Part shown: positions 1-6,462 of the stretch, piece by piece
Layout of the letters: every line of letters begins with the position of its first letter
Numbering within the stretch: the stretch's first letter is position 1
Virus record (IMG/VR): IMGVR_UViG_3300007734_000738
Span: 1-61,230 of that record
DNA length: 61,230 bases
Source of the DNA: a virus
Direction: 5' to 3' (one strand)
The notes under the pieces: generated by a model
The model's database searches: none
What the model was told of the DNA's origin: nothing
What the model saw: the letters and a program-made list of their open reading frames with translations, nothing else
Translations under genes and position numbers: made by a program

Positions 1-519
1 CTCCGCCGCCTTCACAGCGCGATCCGTCCCGTCTACCCAGCCCTGAGCCCAGCTCAGGAAAGAGGGACTCCAGGAGACCGAGACCGCACAGGCTATCCCG
101 AATCGGATGCGTTGTTCCCGTGTGAGCATCGGGAGGTCCATCGGCTCACATATCCTCATCTCGGTATAGCCCACTTGCAGCCCATGGTCGTCGAGGTGTC
201 GTCCTCGACCTTCTCCTCGATAGAGGACGGGGTTGTGGAGATTCGCATGTATAGGATTGAGCAGCGCCGCGAGGAGGGGGTGCGTATAGCTGTGGAGCCA
301 GCCGGGTCCGCAGAGCCTGCCCTCTCCTGGCGTCTGTTTCCACTTCTTGAGGGTCCACGGGTAGCCTCCGTGAGAGGTGCGGTCAGGGTTGAGGAGTTTA
401 TAGATGACTACCGGATCAGACTGTGTAGTGCATCGGTCGCACAGTGGTTTTCCCGTGTTGGTTCGGCGTCCGTGGCTCACCCGTCGGCATTTTGACTCAC
501 TGCAATAGATGGTACTCAT
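1..519 (-). CDS. 5' part of a phage DUF7666-like protein, cut by the window edge
   Basis: The frame opens at ATG 519 behind an AAAGGGCGAGAACAG leader and stays open to position 1 (173 codons). Near the N-terminus there are cysteines (residues 6-32, ending CDRC), then a region with VIYKLLNP, a GRLCGPGWLHSYTHPLL block and a GTDRAVKAAE end. This pattern resembles a phage protein family I know as DUF7666, whose members end in a long alanine-rich tail. No catalytic role is known to me. The matching tail is at the other end of the window (61115-61230), so this gene spans the contig junction. Confidence 0.75.
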   Translation of the reverse strand, partial: MSTIYCSESKCRRVSHGRRTNTGKPLCDRCTTQSDPVVIYKLLNPDRTSHGGYPWTLKKWKQTPGEGRLCGPGWLHSYTHPLLAALLNPIHANLHNPVLYRGEGRGRHLDDHGLQVGYTEMRICEPMDLPMLTREQRIRFGIACAVSVSWSPSFLSWAQGWVDGTDRAVKAAE

Positions 520-537
520 CTGTTCTCGCCCTTTCGG

Positions 538-565
538 ACTCCCAGAGCCTCACGGCTCCGGGAGT
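538..565 (-). other. Intercistronic hairpin
   Basis: A 12-bp inverted repeat (arms 538-549 and 554-565, one G-U pair on the leftward transcript, 4-base loop) lies between two leftward genes, just upstream of the ribosome binding site of the DUF7666-like gene. There is no T-run, so it is more likely an mRNA stability or processing element than a strong terminator. Confidence 0.5.
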
Positions 566-576
566 CCTCCTGCCGG

Positions 577-753
577 TTATGCGTACTGATTCACGGTTGT
601 CCGTGCGTCCACCTCGTCGAAGCGCGCGGTCAGATCGTCATGAATGAATCGAAGGGTGTCCTTCAACCTCTCGTCACCCTTCCGGGCGGCTTTTTCATAG
701 GCAATTACGATCTCCGTTGCGTTCGCATCGTGGGTCTGGTTATCTCCTCGCAT
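577..753 (-). CDS. Small hypothetical protein (58 aa)
   Basis: The frame starts at ATG 753 behind GAGGGGGTGATGACAC and ends at TAA 577. The product is charged and mostly helical in appearance, with VIAYEKAARKGDERLKDTL in the middle, and has no cysteines or membrane segment. I do not recognise a family. It sits in the leftward small-gene block with normal spacing to both neighbours, and the strong leader favours a real gene. Confidence 0.6.
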   Translation of the reverse strand: MRGDNQTHDANATEIVIAYEKAARKGDERLKDTLRFIHDDLTARFDEVDARTTVNQYA

Positions 754-829
754 GTGTCATCACCCCCTCTCACGTTATAGGATAGCATCGAGTGAGGGCT
801 CCCAGGGGAGCTGAGAGCCCCTCTTGAGG

Positions 830-1120
830 CTATACGAGATAGTTGGTCGCCGCCAGTTCCACGATCAAGACGGACTCCTGACCATTGAGCCCTTTGATAT
901 GGTGGGCGAGTTCGGCGGCCCACGTTCGTGTGTCCAGACATTGTTGTGGGTAGAAGTCCGTCCCGTTCGGGATCACGGCAATCTCTATGATGAGCGCGTG
1001 CTCAGGTTGACCCTTCCAGACGCCTTCCGCCGGGACGAGGGTATATCCCTCGAAGTAGGTGTCGATCAGTGGAATGAGGTCGGCTCGGTTTTTGTCTTCG
1101 GTGTAGAGTCTCAGAATCAT
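830..1120 (-). CDS. Hypothetical protein downstream of the tandem ribozymes (96 aa)
   Basis: ATG 1120 follows the GGAGGGCGAGATC cassette shared with other leftward genes. The product begins MILRLYTEDKNRADLIPLID and has a mixed alpha/beta look. No family is recognised. Its mRNA leader is made by the second hammerhead ribozyme: cleavage after position 1151 would leave a 30-nt 5' leader ahead of this start codon, so its expression may depend on that self-cleavage. Confidence 0.75.
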   Translation of the reverse strand: MILRLYTEDKNRADLIPLIDTYFEGYTLVPAEGVWKGQPEHALIIEIAVIPNGTDFYPQQCLDTRTWAAELAHHIKGLNGQESVLIVELAATNYLV

Positions 1121-1144
1121 GATCTCGCCCTCCTTGTGTGTATG

Positions 1145-1207
1145 AACCCTGACGGGTAGCCAGACGCTCCCCGTTTCGCCGGACTCCCACCGGCTCGTCA
1201 GAGGGTT
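1145..1207 (-). ncRNA. Type I hammerhead ribozyme, copy 2
   Basis: On the leftward transcript all core elements are present in order: stem I 5' strand AACCCU (1207-1202), CUGACGA (1201-1195), stem II GCCGG/CCGGC (1194-1190 with 1182-1178) and a 7-nt loop, GAA (1177-1175), stem III ACGGG/CCCGU (1174-1170 with 1156-1152), cleavage triplet GUC ending at 1151, and stem I 3' strand AGGGUU (1150-1145). Six, five and five base pairs are perfect, and stem III can extend by AGC/GCU. Stem I is open, so this is type I. Predicted cleavage lies between 1151 and 1150. Confidence 0.93.
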
Positions 1208-1238
1208 ACTCTATGGTTTCATCTTCGAGGGCCTCCTC

Positions 1239-1298
1239 ACCCTGACGGGGGAACGGTCTCCCCCGTTTCGCCGGACTCCCACCTGCTCGTCAGAGGGT
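1239..1298 (-). ncRNA. Type I hammerhead ribozyme, copy 1
   Basis: Same core as copy 2, 91 nt upstream on the leftward transcript: stem I 5' ACCCU (1298-1294), CUGACGA (1293-1287), stem II GCAGG/CCGGC with one A-G mismatch (1286-1282 with 1274-1270), GAA (1269-1267), an 8-bp stem III (1266-1259 with 1252-1245), GUC ending at 1244, and stem I 3' AGGGU (1243-1239). Stem III has a different sequence and length from copy 2 but keeps pairing, which supports function. Predicted cleavage lies between 1244 and 1243. Its first base is the first A of the upstream gene's TAA stop. Confidence 0.93.
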
Positions 1299-1462
1299 TA
1301 CGCCTGCCGGGACGTTATCCAGGCGGCTCGGTCTTCGAGATACTGGTCAATCATTCGGCAGAGGCCTTCTTTTGTCTGGCTACACATTGTCACCCCATAG
1401 CGGTCGGCTTCCCACCCCTTGCGCGTCGATTCCCATATTCTGAAACTTCGATAGCTGTTCAT
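1298..1462 (-). CDS. Small hypothetical protein (54 aa)
   Basis: ATG 1462 follows GAAGGAGCACTAAC. The product begins MNSYRSFRIWESTRKGWEAD and continues with a polar helix, and no family is recognised. The TAA stop overlaps the 5' end of hammerhead copy 1, so translation termination and ribozyme folding may interfere with each other. The upstream gene ends 2 bp before this start, an operon-like spacing. Confidence 0.7.
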   Translation of the reverse strand: MNSYRSFRIWESTRKGWEADRYGVTMCSQTKEGLCRMIDQYLEDRAAWITSRQA

Positions 1463-1463
1463 G

Positions 1464-2030
1464 TTAGTGCTCCTTCGGCCATGTCAGTTCGTTCGCCGCG
1501 TACTTGACGCCGCAGGTATATCGCTCTACCCGGCCCTGGAGTGCGCACCAGGCTCGCCGCACTTCTAGCACTTGCACGGCGATCCGGTCAAGCGTCGGGG
1601 AATTTTCATCGAGTAGACCGGCGCGTTCCTTGTTGCGTGACACTGCCGCCTCTCCGTGGCATTGACCCGAGTATTCAAATCCTTCCGCGTGGCTTTCACC
1701 GACCCCGTGCCCTTCATAGTGTTCATTGTTCGGTCGATAGCTGTCATGGTCAATATAAAATATCGCCCGTTCGTTGTAGGGTCTGACGGTGCGATGCCAG
1801 AGATGCAGCTCTCCGGGGTGTTTGTAGAAACAGACTGGCTCAGAGGGGAACAGCTTCGCCCCGTTGATGGCCAGAGTGAGTTTGTCCGTGAAGCGTTTGG
1901 TGAGCTTCTTTCCCTCGAAGGGTTTCAGGGTGTCCGCGATTATCAAGTGGATCTTGTGCATAAGAGCCTCTTCCTCGTGCTCCTTTTGGAGTGTCGTGCG
2001 AAGGCTCTTGAGAATCTGTGCCTTTGTCAT
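1464..2030 (-). CDS. Hypothetical phage protein (188 aa)
   Basis: ATG 2030 overlaps the end of the gene before it by 4 bp. The N-terminal 60 residues are a basic helix (MTKAQILKSLRTTLQKEHEE). The C-terminal half is rich in His, Glu and Tyr and has CxxC-like spacing only by chance (Cys in SGQCHG, RAWCALQ, YTCGVK). I do not recognise the family. It belongs to the early leftward block. Confidence 0.7.
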   Translation of the reverse strand: MTKAQILKSLRTTLQKEHEEEALMHKIHLIIADTLKPFEGKKLTKRFTDKLTLAINGAKLFPSEPVCFYKHPGELHLWHRTVRPYNERAIFYIDHDSYRPNNEHYEGHGVGESHAEGFEYSGQCHGEAAVSRNKERAGLLDENSPTLDRIAVQVLEVRRAWCALQGRVERYTCGVKYAANELTWPKEH

Positions 2031-2263
2031 GATGTTCGTTTTCCTTTCAGTGCTCGCCGCGCGTGGCGTGTGATCTCGTAGACGCTACAGGATGCCAGTG
2101 GGCCACGTACTCCCGCGTTCGCGATCTCGGTTAATGCACCACGGAGACGGTGACGTTCTTCCAGTTTGTCGATCAAGTCGTTGATGAATGAATCGGGTAA
2201 GTTGTCAAACTCTTCATCCGAGATGTTATAGGCGGCTAGCAGTTCTTCATTGGTGATTGCCAT
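2027..2263 (-). CDS. Small acidic hypothetical protein (78 aa)
   Basis: The product begins MAITNEELLAAYNISDEEF, has an acidic helical N-terminal half and a basic C-terminal tail (RHARRALKGKRTS). No family is recognised. The start lies inside the end of the preceding gene (28-bp overlap) and the stop overlaps the next start (ATGA type), so translation is probably coupled. Confidence 0.7.
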   Translation of the reverse strand: MAITNEELLAAYNISDEEFDNLPDSFINDLIDKLEERHRLRGALTEIANAGVRGPLASCSVYEITRHARRALKGKRTS

Positions 2264-2658
2264 GATGGTATGTTCCTCTCTCCCGTCGGTTCAATGCAGA
2301 CTTGTTCGAGCACATGGATCAATTCGACGTGTACATCATCGGAGACTCCGTCGTCGCGAAGTTCCTTGACGTGTTTGTCAAAGTATTCGCGCGCGGCCAC
2401 TAGGGAGTTGAACGCGTCTACGTCCTCCTGGCTGTCCGCTACGGATTCGGTTCGGACTTGAAAGTCTCCCTTCGACGGACAGAGGATTGCTTCGAGCGTC
2501 TTCAGCAAGCCGGTTTGTGTTTTGGACCCCCCTCCGGTCTCTACCTGATCTGCACCTTTAACCTTCTTAAGGTATGGCCAGAGGAAGGTAATGATTCGTA
2601 CTTGTTGCTCCGTGGTGAGTGCCCCCTCATAGGGCGTACAGGTCTTTTTTCTGTTCAT
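2236..2658 (-). CDS. Hypothetical protein (140 aa)
   Basis: I chose ATG 2658 because GAAAGGAACACCATC lies just upstream; longer in-frame starts lack a ribosome binding site. The product (MNRKKTCTPYEGALTTEQQV) has a Gly-rich patch followed by a polar helix. No family is recognised. It overlaps both neighbours slightly. Confidence 0.65.
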   Translation of the reverse strand: MNRKKTCTPYEGALTTEQQVRIITFLWPYLKKVKGADQVETGGGSKTQTGLLKTLEAILCPSKGDFQVRTESVADSQEDVDAFNSLVAAREYFDKHVKELRDDGVSDDVHVELIHVLEQVCIEPTGERNIPSWQSPMKNC

Positions 2659-2915
2659 GATGGTGTTCCTTTCTTGGCTAAGCTGAAGCATACCGCTTCC
2701 GTATTGATCCTTTTCGTGAATTGTTCCGTGGCCGCGTGCTCCTTCGCGATTCGGTCGGCCTTGAAAAAGTCCAGATTCAGGATGAGGCACAGGTGCCGGA
2801 GGTCCGTGAGGCAGTCCACGACATTGTTAAAGTCTGCCCCTCGCCCCTCGTCATACGTCACCTTGAGCACTTTTCGCACGGCGCGTGCGCGTGCTCTTGG
2901 GGTGATGCCGTTCAT
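2655..2915 (-). CDS. Hypothetical protein (86 aa)
   Basis: ATG 2915 follows the conserved GGAGGGCGAGATC cassette. The product begins MNGITPRARARAVRKVLKVT and contains a Leu-rich helix (LTDLRHLCLILNLDFF), with a helical DNA-binding or adaptor look, but no family can be named. Its leader folds into a two-stem structure (2939-2998). Confidence 0.7.
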   Translation of the reverse strand: MNGITPRARARAVRKVLKVTYDEGRGADFNNVVDCLTDLRHLCLILNLDFFKADRIAKEHAATEQFTKRINTEAVCFSLAKKGTPS

Positions 2916-2938
2916 GATCTCGCCCTCCTTTGTTGGTG

Positions 2939-2998
2939 TAACATCCTTCCAGACTCCCGGCCAGGTCTCACGCTCGCCGGGAGGTTGCAGGGATGTTA
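2939..2998 (-). other. Structured mRNA leader with two nested stems
   Basis: On the leftward transcript an outer 8-bp stem (2998-2991 with 2946-2939) encloses an inner 8-bp stem (2983-2976 with 2961-2954). They are separated by a 7/7 internal loop and capped by a 14-nt loop. All 16 pairs are Watson-Crick. It precedes the ribosome binding site of the gene starting at 2915. No known riboswitch or ribozyme core was recognised. Confidence 0.55.
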
Positions 2999-3184
2999 GC
3001 CCACCTTTGGAAACAGTTTCGAGGTCGGTTGTGGTTTCTCGTCTTCCTTATCTGTTCGCGTAAAGGTGTCTGTACTGAAGTCCGCGTGAATGCCCGCAAG
3101 CGCGTTGCAGAGTTTTGTGTAAGCTTCTTTCCCGTTCTTAGCACGAATGCCAATTCTTACGTTTTGGAATTCAAAATATCGCAT
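2996..3184 (-). CDS. Small hypothetical protein (62 aa)
   Basis: The product is MRYFEFQNVRIGIRAKNGKE onward: a short beta-rich start, a helix containing AYTKLCNALAGI, and a polar tail. I do not recognise a family. Its stop codon overlaps the outer stem of the structured leader that follows. Confidence 0.65.
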   Translation of the reverse strand: MRYFEFQNVRIGIRAKNGKEAYTKLCNALAGIHADFSTDTFTRTDKEDEKPQPTSKLFPKVG

Positions 3185-3192
3185 AGATCCCC

Positions 3193-3798
3193 CTAGTTCC
3201 CCGTGAGTTGTAAGACTTCTTGCGCTTGCTGCCGTTGCACCCGTAGCCGTGTCGCTTCAGCCTTGCGTGCGTAGCCAATCGCGGACTTCGCCTCTCCGAT
3301 GCAATAGTCATACTTCCCGTTCTCTTCCGGCCAGAAACCCCAACACGAATCTTCCGAGAGAGGTCCTTCAATCTGGTACCCTACAGCTTCGCCGTTGAGG
3401 TATTGATTGAACACCTCAATCTCACCCGCAAGACAGGCTTTGGTTTGGTCCTGTACCGCTTTCGTACAGAGTTTTTTCCCCCATTCAAAGACCGCCTTTG
3501 CCTTGGTACACCAGATGATCCCGCATTGGCCGCTGTCCCATGGACAGGAAAACGGTCGAGTGGACAAGCTTGTTCCGCTGTGGATGTACGCATAGACCGG
3601 AAGATAGATTACGTCGTTGCGTTCGACGATGGCGTCAATCTCCTCTCGGTCCGCTCGCCGGTCTCCGAGACAGTACCGGCTTGACGTGTAGAGAATCTCC
3701 CCGACGTTATCCCATTCGCGCGGACTCTCCGCGTCCGTGTCTTGCAGCAACCGGATGATATGGCCTTTGTACTTAACAGTCTCGATTGCGTCATTCAT
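3193..3798 (-). CDS. Conserved phage hypothetical protein (201 aa)
   Basis: ATG 3798 is placed by GCGAGATC and a 4-bp ATGA overlap with the upstream gene. The pattern of a GQCGIIWCTKAKAV segment followed about 45 residues later by EVFNQYLNGEAVGYQIEG matches a hypothetical family I have seen in many tailed phages. Its function is not known to me. The C-terminal 40 residues are a basic, glutamine-rich helix. Confidence 0.7.
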   Translation of the reverse strand: MNDAIETVKYKGHIIRLLQDTDAESPREWDNVGEILYTSSRYCLGDRRADREEIDAIVERNDVIYLPVYAYIHSGTSLSTRPFSCPWDSGQCGIIWCTKAKAVFEWGKKLCTKAVQDQTKACLAGEIEVFNQYLNGEAVGYQIEGPLSEDSCWGFWPEENGKYDYCIGEAKSAIGYARKAEATRLRVQRQQAQEVLQLTGN

Positions 3799-3971
3799 GA
3801 TCTCGCCCTTTCTTGCGCGTTCAGCGCGTCTACAATCAGTTGACCCTCTTCCTCACGGTCGCAGCGAGCAATGGGGTCGGCCCCAAAGACTTTGGCCCCT
3901 CTGAATATGAGCCAGTAATTCGGTCCGTTGTTTTGGCACGCTTGAATGAGTTTGTAGCTGTTAGGTTTCAT
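3795..3971 (-). CDS. Small hypothetical protein (58 aa)
   Basis: ATG 3971 lies behind a GGGCGAGACC variant of the leader cassette, and TGA 3795 overlaps the next ATG. The product starts MKPNSYKLIQACQNNGPNYW and ends in a charged helix. No family is recognised. The translational coupling and leader support a real gene. Confidence 0.65.
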   Translation of the reverse strand: MKPNSYKLIQACQNNGPNYWLIFRGAKVFGADPIARCDREEEGQLIVDALNAQERARS

Positions 3972-3989
3972 GGTCTCGCCCTTCCTTTC

Positions 3990-4265
3990 TCAGTCTTTTC
4001 TCGTGTACTCTCGTAATCCTCGTTCTAGCAAACTCTCTCGCCGTGGCGCGACCGTTCCATAGTAGCTCGCATGCGCCTGTTCCTCGTATCCGTCAAACCA
4101 CGGCCCATGCGCGTTCGTGTGGTTTGTCGCGTCTCCACTAGTCGCCGTTCGGCTTGAGCTTTCAGGATCGTTGCAGCGTTCTTCTGCCTCTTCCAACGTG
4201 AGGTTGGCCTCTTGCACTTCTCTCGCTCCGTTAAAGTAAAACCGGACAATTCTATATTTGCTCAT
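3990..4265 (-). CDS. Conserved phage early protein (91 aa)
   Basis: ATG 4265 is preceded by GGAGGGCGAGATC. The motifs LTLEEAEERCNDPESSS and WFDGYEE identify a small family I have often seen near the start of early regions in tailed phages; its function is unknown. This is the first gene of the leftward block, next to the operator array at 4428-4540, so it should be the most promoter-proximal product. Confidence 0.75.
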   Translation of the reverse strand: MSKYRIVRFYFNGAREVQEANLTLEEAEERCNDPESSSRTATSGDATNHTNAHGPWFDGYEEQAHASYYGTVAPRRESLLERGLREYTRKD

Positions 4266-4427
4266 GATCTCGCCCTCCCGTTCGTTGTTTACTGTCTTGA
4301 AAAAGTGTATATGCTGGAATCGTGCCAAAGAAAAAGTTCAATGAAATCACGGGATGTATCCTTTTGTGGTGTGGCACAAATTACACACTTGTGTCCTGAG
4401 TCGTGGTAAAAATGAGACGAATGTGAG

Positions 4428-4540
4428 ATTGTACAAAAATGTACACTCCTAGTCTAAAAGTGTACAAAAATGTACACTCCTACTTAAAACGTGTACAAAA
4501 ATGTACACTCCTAGTTCAAAAGTGTACAAAAATGTACACT
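4428..4540. promoter_or_regulatory. Array of four 20-bp palindromic operators at 31-bp period
   Basis: Copies of AGTGTACAAAAATGTACACT lie at 4428-4447 (one mismatch), 4459-4478 (exact), 4490-4509 (one mismatch) and 4521-4540 (exact). Each is an 8-bp inverted repeat around AAAA. The start-to-start distance is exactly 31 bp each time, close to three helical turns, so bound dimers would sit on one face of the DNA. This is the expected form of a repressor or activator array controlling both divergent units. The partner protein is not identified. Confidence 0.85.
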
Positions 4541-4570
4541 TGCAGCCATTCACATGTCTTTTGCAGGTTG

Positions 4571-4599
4571 TTGCAAGCAATTCACGGGAGTGTGATACA
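4571..4599 (+). promoter_or_regulatory. Candidate rightward promoter
   Basis: TTGCAA at 4571-4576 and GATACA at 4594-4599 are spaced 17 bp, with a TGT just upstream of the -10 box (extended -10). It lies 31 bp after the last operator and 45 bp before the first rightward gene. Confidence 0.5.
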
Positions 4600-4644
4600 C
4601 TCATTTTTAACTTGTGTCAATAATTACAAGGAGAATACGCCGTT

Positions 4645-4965
4645 ATGATGCCAAACATGCCAGAAACCCCGGAAACACCCTCCGAATCTGTAGACACCCC
4701 CAGTCAAGAACTCAGTCGAGAGACGATACCAGACTTTGCACAGGGTTATGCAATCACCATCTGTGTCTATCCCGATGGCTTTGAAGTGGAAGGCCCGAAA
4801 CCCCTTCCCCAAGGGGAAGAATCGGACGAACCCTCCGCCGAACATGACGAAAAACTCCCAGATCTCACGACGGCCCTCAAGCACGTCATTGCGATCCACA
4901 AAGAGCATCCTGTCGATAGCGACCTAGAAGGACATTTTCAAGCAGGACTGGGAGAAGAGGCCTAG
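4645..4965 (+). CDS. Acidic proline-rich hypothetical protein (106 aa)
   Basis: The start follows AAGGAGAATACGCCGTT; ATG 4648 is an alternative. The first 30 residues are Pro, Thr, Ser and Glu rich (MMPNMPETPETPSESVDTPS) and probably disordered, and the rest is acidic. No family is recognised. As first gene of the terminase cluster it could be a DNA-packaging accessory, but that is only inferred from position. Confidence 0.65.
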   Translation: MMPNMPETPETPSESVDTPSQELSRETIPDFAQGYAITICVYPDGFEVEGPKPLPQGEESDEPSAEHDEKLPDLTTALKHVIAIHKEHPVDSDLEGHFQAGLGEEA

Positions 4966-4968
4966 CAC

Positions 4969-5574
4969 ATGCGGCACGATCCCGATATGGTGACATACTT
5001 GACACCCACCGGGGAGCGAAAAGAGCTGATGGTCTATCTGGGCCATCCGTTGACCAAGAAGCGAGAGACGTTCTGTCAACTGGTCGCGTTTGGGGCCACG
5101 GCTGGAGACGCCCTCGTTGAGGCCTACGAGAAACGCGCCGATACCGTCGAGGACCGAAAGCAACGACAACACGAAGGTATGACGTTGTTGCTCGATACCG
5201 ATGTCCGAATCCGCGTGCAAGAGCTGAGACGCCCCATTCAGCGCAAGCTCCTGCGTAAGTGGGAGTATACCCTCGACAAGGCCCTCGAAGACTGTCAAGC
5301 CGCATGGGATGTCGCCTATGCCGATGGCGATAGCAAGGCCATGCAAAGTTGTGTCCGCTTGCGTGCGGAGTTGTGTAAGATGCTGAGTCACGATGTCAAC
5401 GTGACGCATAAGTATGGCGCGCTCGACGCGGAGACGACAGAGGTCTTGGTGGCATTGAAGGACGCGCTCAAGCGTAAGAAAGCCGGGGAGGTACGAATTG
5501 TGGGAGATTCGGTGGACGGGAATCGGGATCGGATCGGCGGACCCCCCAATGGCCCGCTTTCGATCGGGGGGTAG
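4969..5574 (+). CDS. Putative terminase small subunit (201 aa)
   Basis: Position (upstream of the large terminase), size and composition fit a small terminase: an N-terminal region with a helix-turn-helix-like segment (KRETFCQLVAFGATAGDALV), a long charged helix and a disordered Gly/Pro-rich tail. Homology is not certain from reading alone, so this is an inference from context. A terminator and about seven very small genes separate it from the large subunit, which is an unusual distance. Confidence 0.5.
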   Translation: MRHDPDMVTYLTPTGERKELMVYLGHPLTKKRETFCQLVAFGATAGDALVEAYEKRADTVEDRKQRQHEGMTLLLDTDVRIRVQELRRPIQRKLLRKWEYTLDKALEDCQAAWDVAYADGDSKAMQSCVRLRAELCKMLSHDVNVTHKYGALDAETTEVLVALKDALKRKKAGEVRIVGDSVDGNRDRIGGPPNGPLSIGG

Positions 5575-5594
5575 GGTCCCCTTCGACCACAGTA

Positions 5595-5632
5595 GGATTC
5601 ACAGGGAGTCCAAATTTTTATTTTTTTTTTTC
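5595..5632 (+). terminator. Rho-independent terminator
   Basis: A 6-bp hairpin GGATTC/GAGTCC (5595-5600 with 5606-5611, one G-U) is followed by AAATTTTTA and a long T-run. It would end or attenuate transcription after the putative small terminase gene and before the terminase large-subunit group. Confidence 0.65.
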
Positions 5633-5720
5633 TCTAAATAGTACCCCAGCCGCTCGTAAAATTTTTCGTGGGTAATTCTAATGTGTCACCCCTGTTTTCC
5701 GAGCATGTGGGAGTAAGACG

Positions 5721-5807
5721 ATGTTGATGGCCTACTTTCTCCTCGTGATGATCAGCACGCAAGGGTGGCCGGACGTCCTCGGTCCCTACCTCCGAGACGA
5801 ATGGTAG
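5721..5807 (+). CDS. Very small hydrophobic protein (28 aa)
   Basis: ATG 5721 follows GGGAGTAAGACG. The product is MLMAYFLLVMISTQGWPDVL plus eight residues. The N-terminal half is one short hydrophobic segment. No family is recognised. It is tightly linked to the next small frame. Confidence 0.4.
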   Translation: MLMAYFLLVMISTQGWPDVLGPYLRDEW

Positions 5808-5810
5808 GAT

Positions 5811-5915
5811 GTGTTGGAATTCTTGATCGCCCGAGCGTATGAGACCGGCGGCTGCGAACTCCTCCCGCGTCCACAACCGGATGCAGTCTACGCCACCGTC
5901 CCGTTTATGCCATAG
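5811..5915 (+). CDS. Very small hypothetical protein (34 aa)
   Basis: GTG 5811 starts 3 bp after the previous stop, with TGGTAGGAT as a weak binding site. The product is VLEFLIARAYETGGCELLPR plus 14 residues. The stop is followed at once by the AGGAG of the next gene. Real coding is plausible from the tight packing only. Confidence 0.35.
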   Translation: MLEFLIARAYETGGCELLPRPQPDAVYATVPFMP

Positions 5916-5923
5916 GAGATCGC

Positions 5924-6064
5924 ATGAACGTCTATCGCAGTCCCAAACGACGAGCCTGCATCATGTGTAAACCGCACAAACGAGGGTACGAACCTTGTTG
6001 GACGCCACAAGAATTTGCCACCATCAGACGAATGGAACAGGAGGTACGTCATGCCACGGACTAA
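5924..6064 (+). CDS. Small cysteine-containing protein (46 aa)
   Basis: ATG 5924 follows AGGAGATCGC. The basic N-terminus MNVYRSPKRRACIMCKPHKR has a CxxC pair and a further Cys in EPCWTPQEF, so a small metal site is possible. No family is recognised. It overlaps the next start by 14 bp. Confidence 0.5.
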   Translation: MNVYRSPKRRACIMCKPHKRGYEPCWTPQEFATIRRMEQEVRHATD

Positions 6065-6233
6065 TCGCCATCTCCCACAAAGCGCCGCCATCCTCACCAT
6101 CAAATGTGCGGCAGATATGACCCCGCGTGGACGCAAGGCGATCGCCGCCTGGCTCCGGCAACAGGCGGATCATCTCCAGCAGGATGGAGCCGTCTACGGG
6201 CCACGATTCACTGCACGCTATCTCTACACCTAA
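6051..6233 (+). CDS. Small hypothetical protein (60 aa)
   Basis: ATG 6051 has a strong GGAGGTACGTC leader. The product begins MPRTNRHLPQSAAILTIKCA and contains an amphipathic helix (RKAIAAWLRQQADHLQQD), resembling small phage proteins of unknown role near terminase genes. No specific function can be given. Confidence 0.65.
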   Translation: MPRTNRHLPQSAAILTIKCAADMTPRGRKAIAAWLRQQADHLQQDGAVYGPRFTARYLYT

Positions 6234-6242
6234 GGAGACCCT

Positions 6243-6449
6243 ATGAACCAGTCGTGGACCACTTACCGGCGCACGGCCATCGCCAACATGCGCCCCGATA
6301 TTCCGGGGGAAGACCTCTCCGGCGTCTCCGTCAGCAAGGAAGACCACCCGCACACCGGCGGGATGATCGCGCGCAATCCTGATAACCACGACGATCAGTG
6401 GTATGTGAACGGTGAGTACTTCGCCAAAAATTTCGAACCCATCCCCTAA
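6243..6449 (+). CDS. Small hypothetical protein (68 aa)
   Basis: ATG 6243 follows AAGGAGACCCT. The product includes MRPDIPGEDLSGVSVSKED and DDQWYVNGEYFAKNFEP. It looks like a small globular protein. The repeated pattern of AAGGAGACC leaders and 10-20 bp spacers shows a tight rightward operon running into the terminase. Confidence 0.65.
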   Translation: MNQSWTTYRRTAIANMRPDIPGEDLSGVSVSKEDHPHTGGMIARNPDNHDDQWYVNGEYFAKNFEPIP

Positions 6450-6462
6450 AGGAGACCGCCTC

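Larger units (their letters stand above)
4266..4644. other. Divergent control region without genes
   Basis: This 379-bp stretch separates the leftward small-gene block from the rightward structural arm. It holds the four-copy operator array (4428-4540) and a rightward promoter candidate (4571-4599). I see no leftward promoter with a good -35, only a TATACA -10-like box near 4300-4310. No open frame of note is present. Confidence 0.75.

Noticed and set aside
4428-4540. CRISPR array
   Set aside because: The 31-bp units are identical nearly throughout, without unique spacers. The repeat is a palindromic operator.
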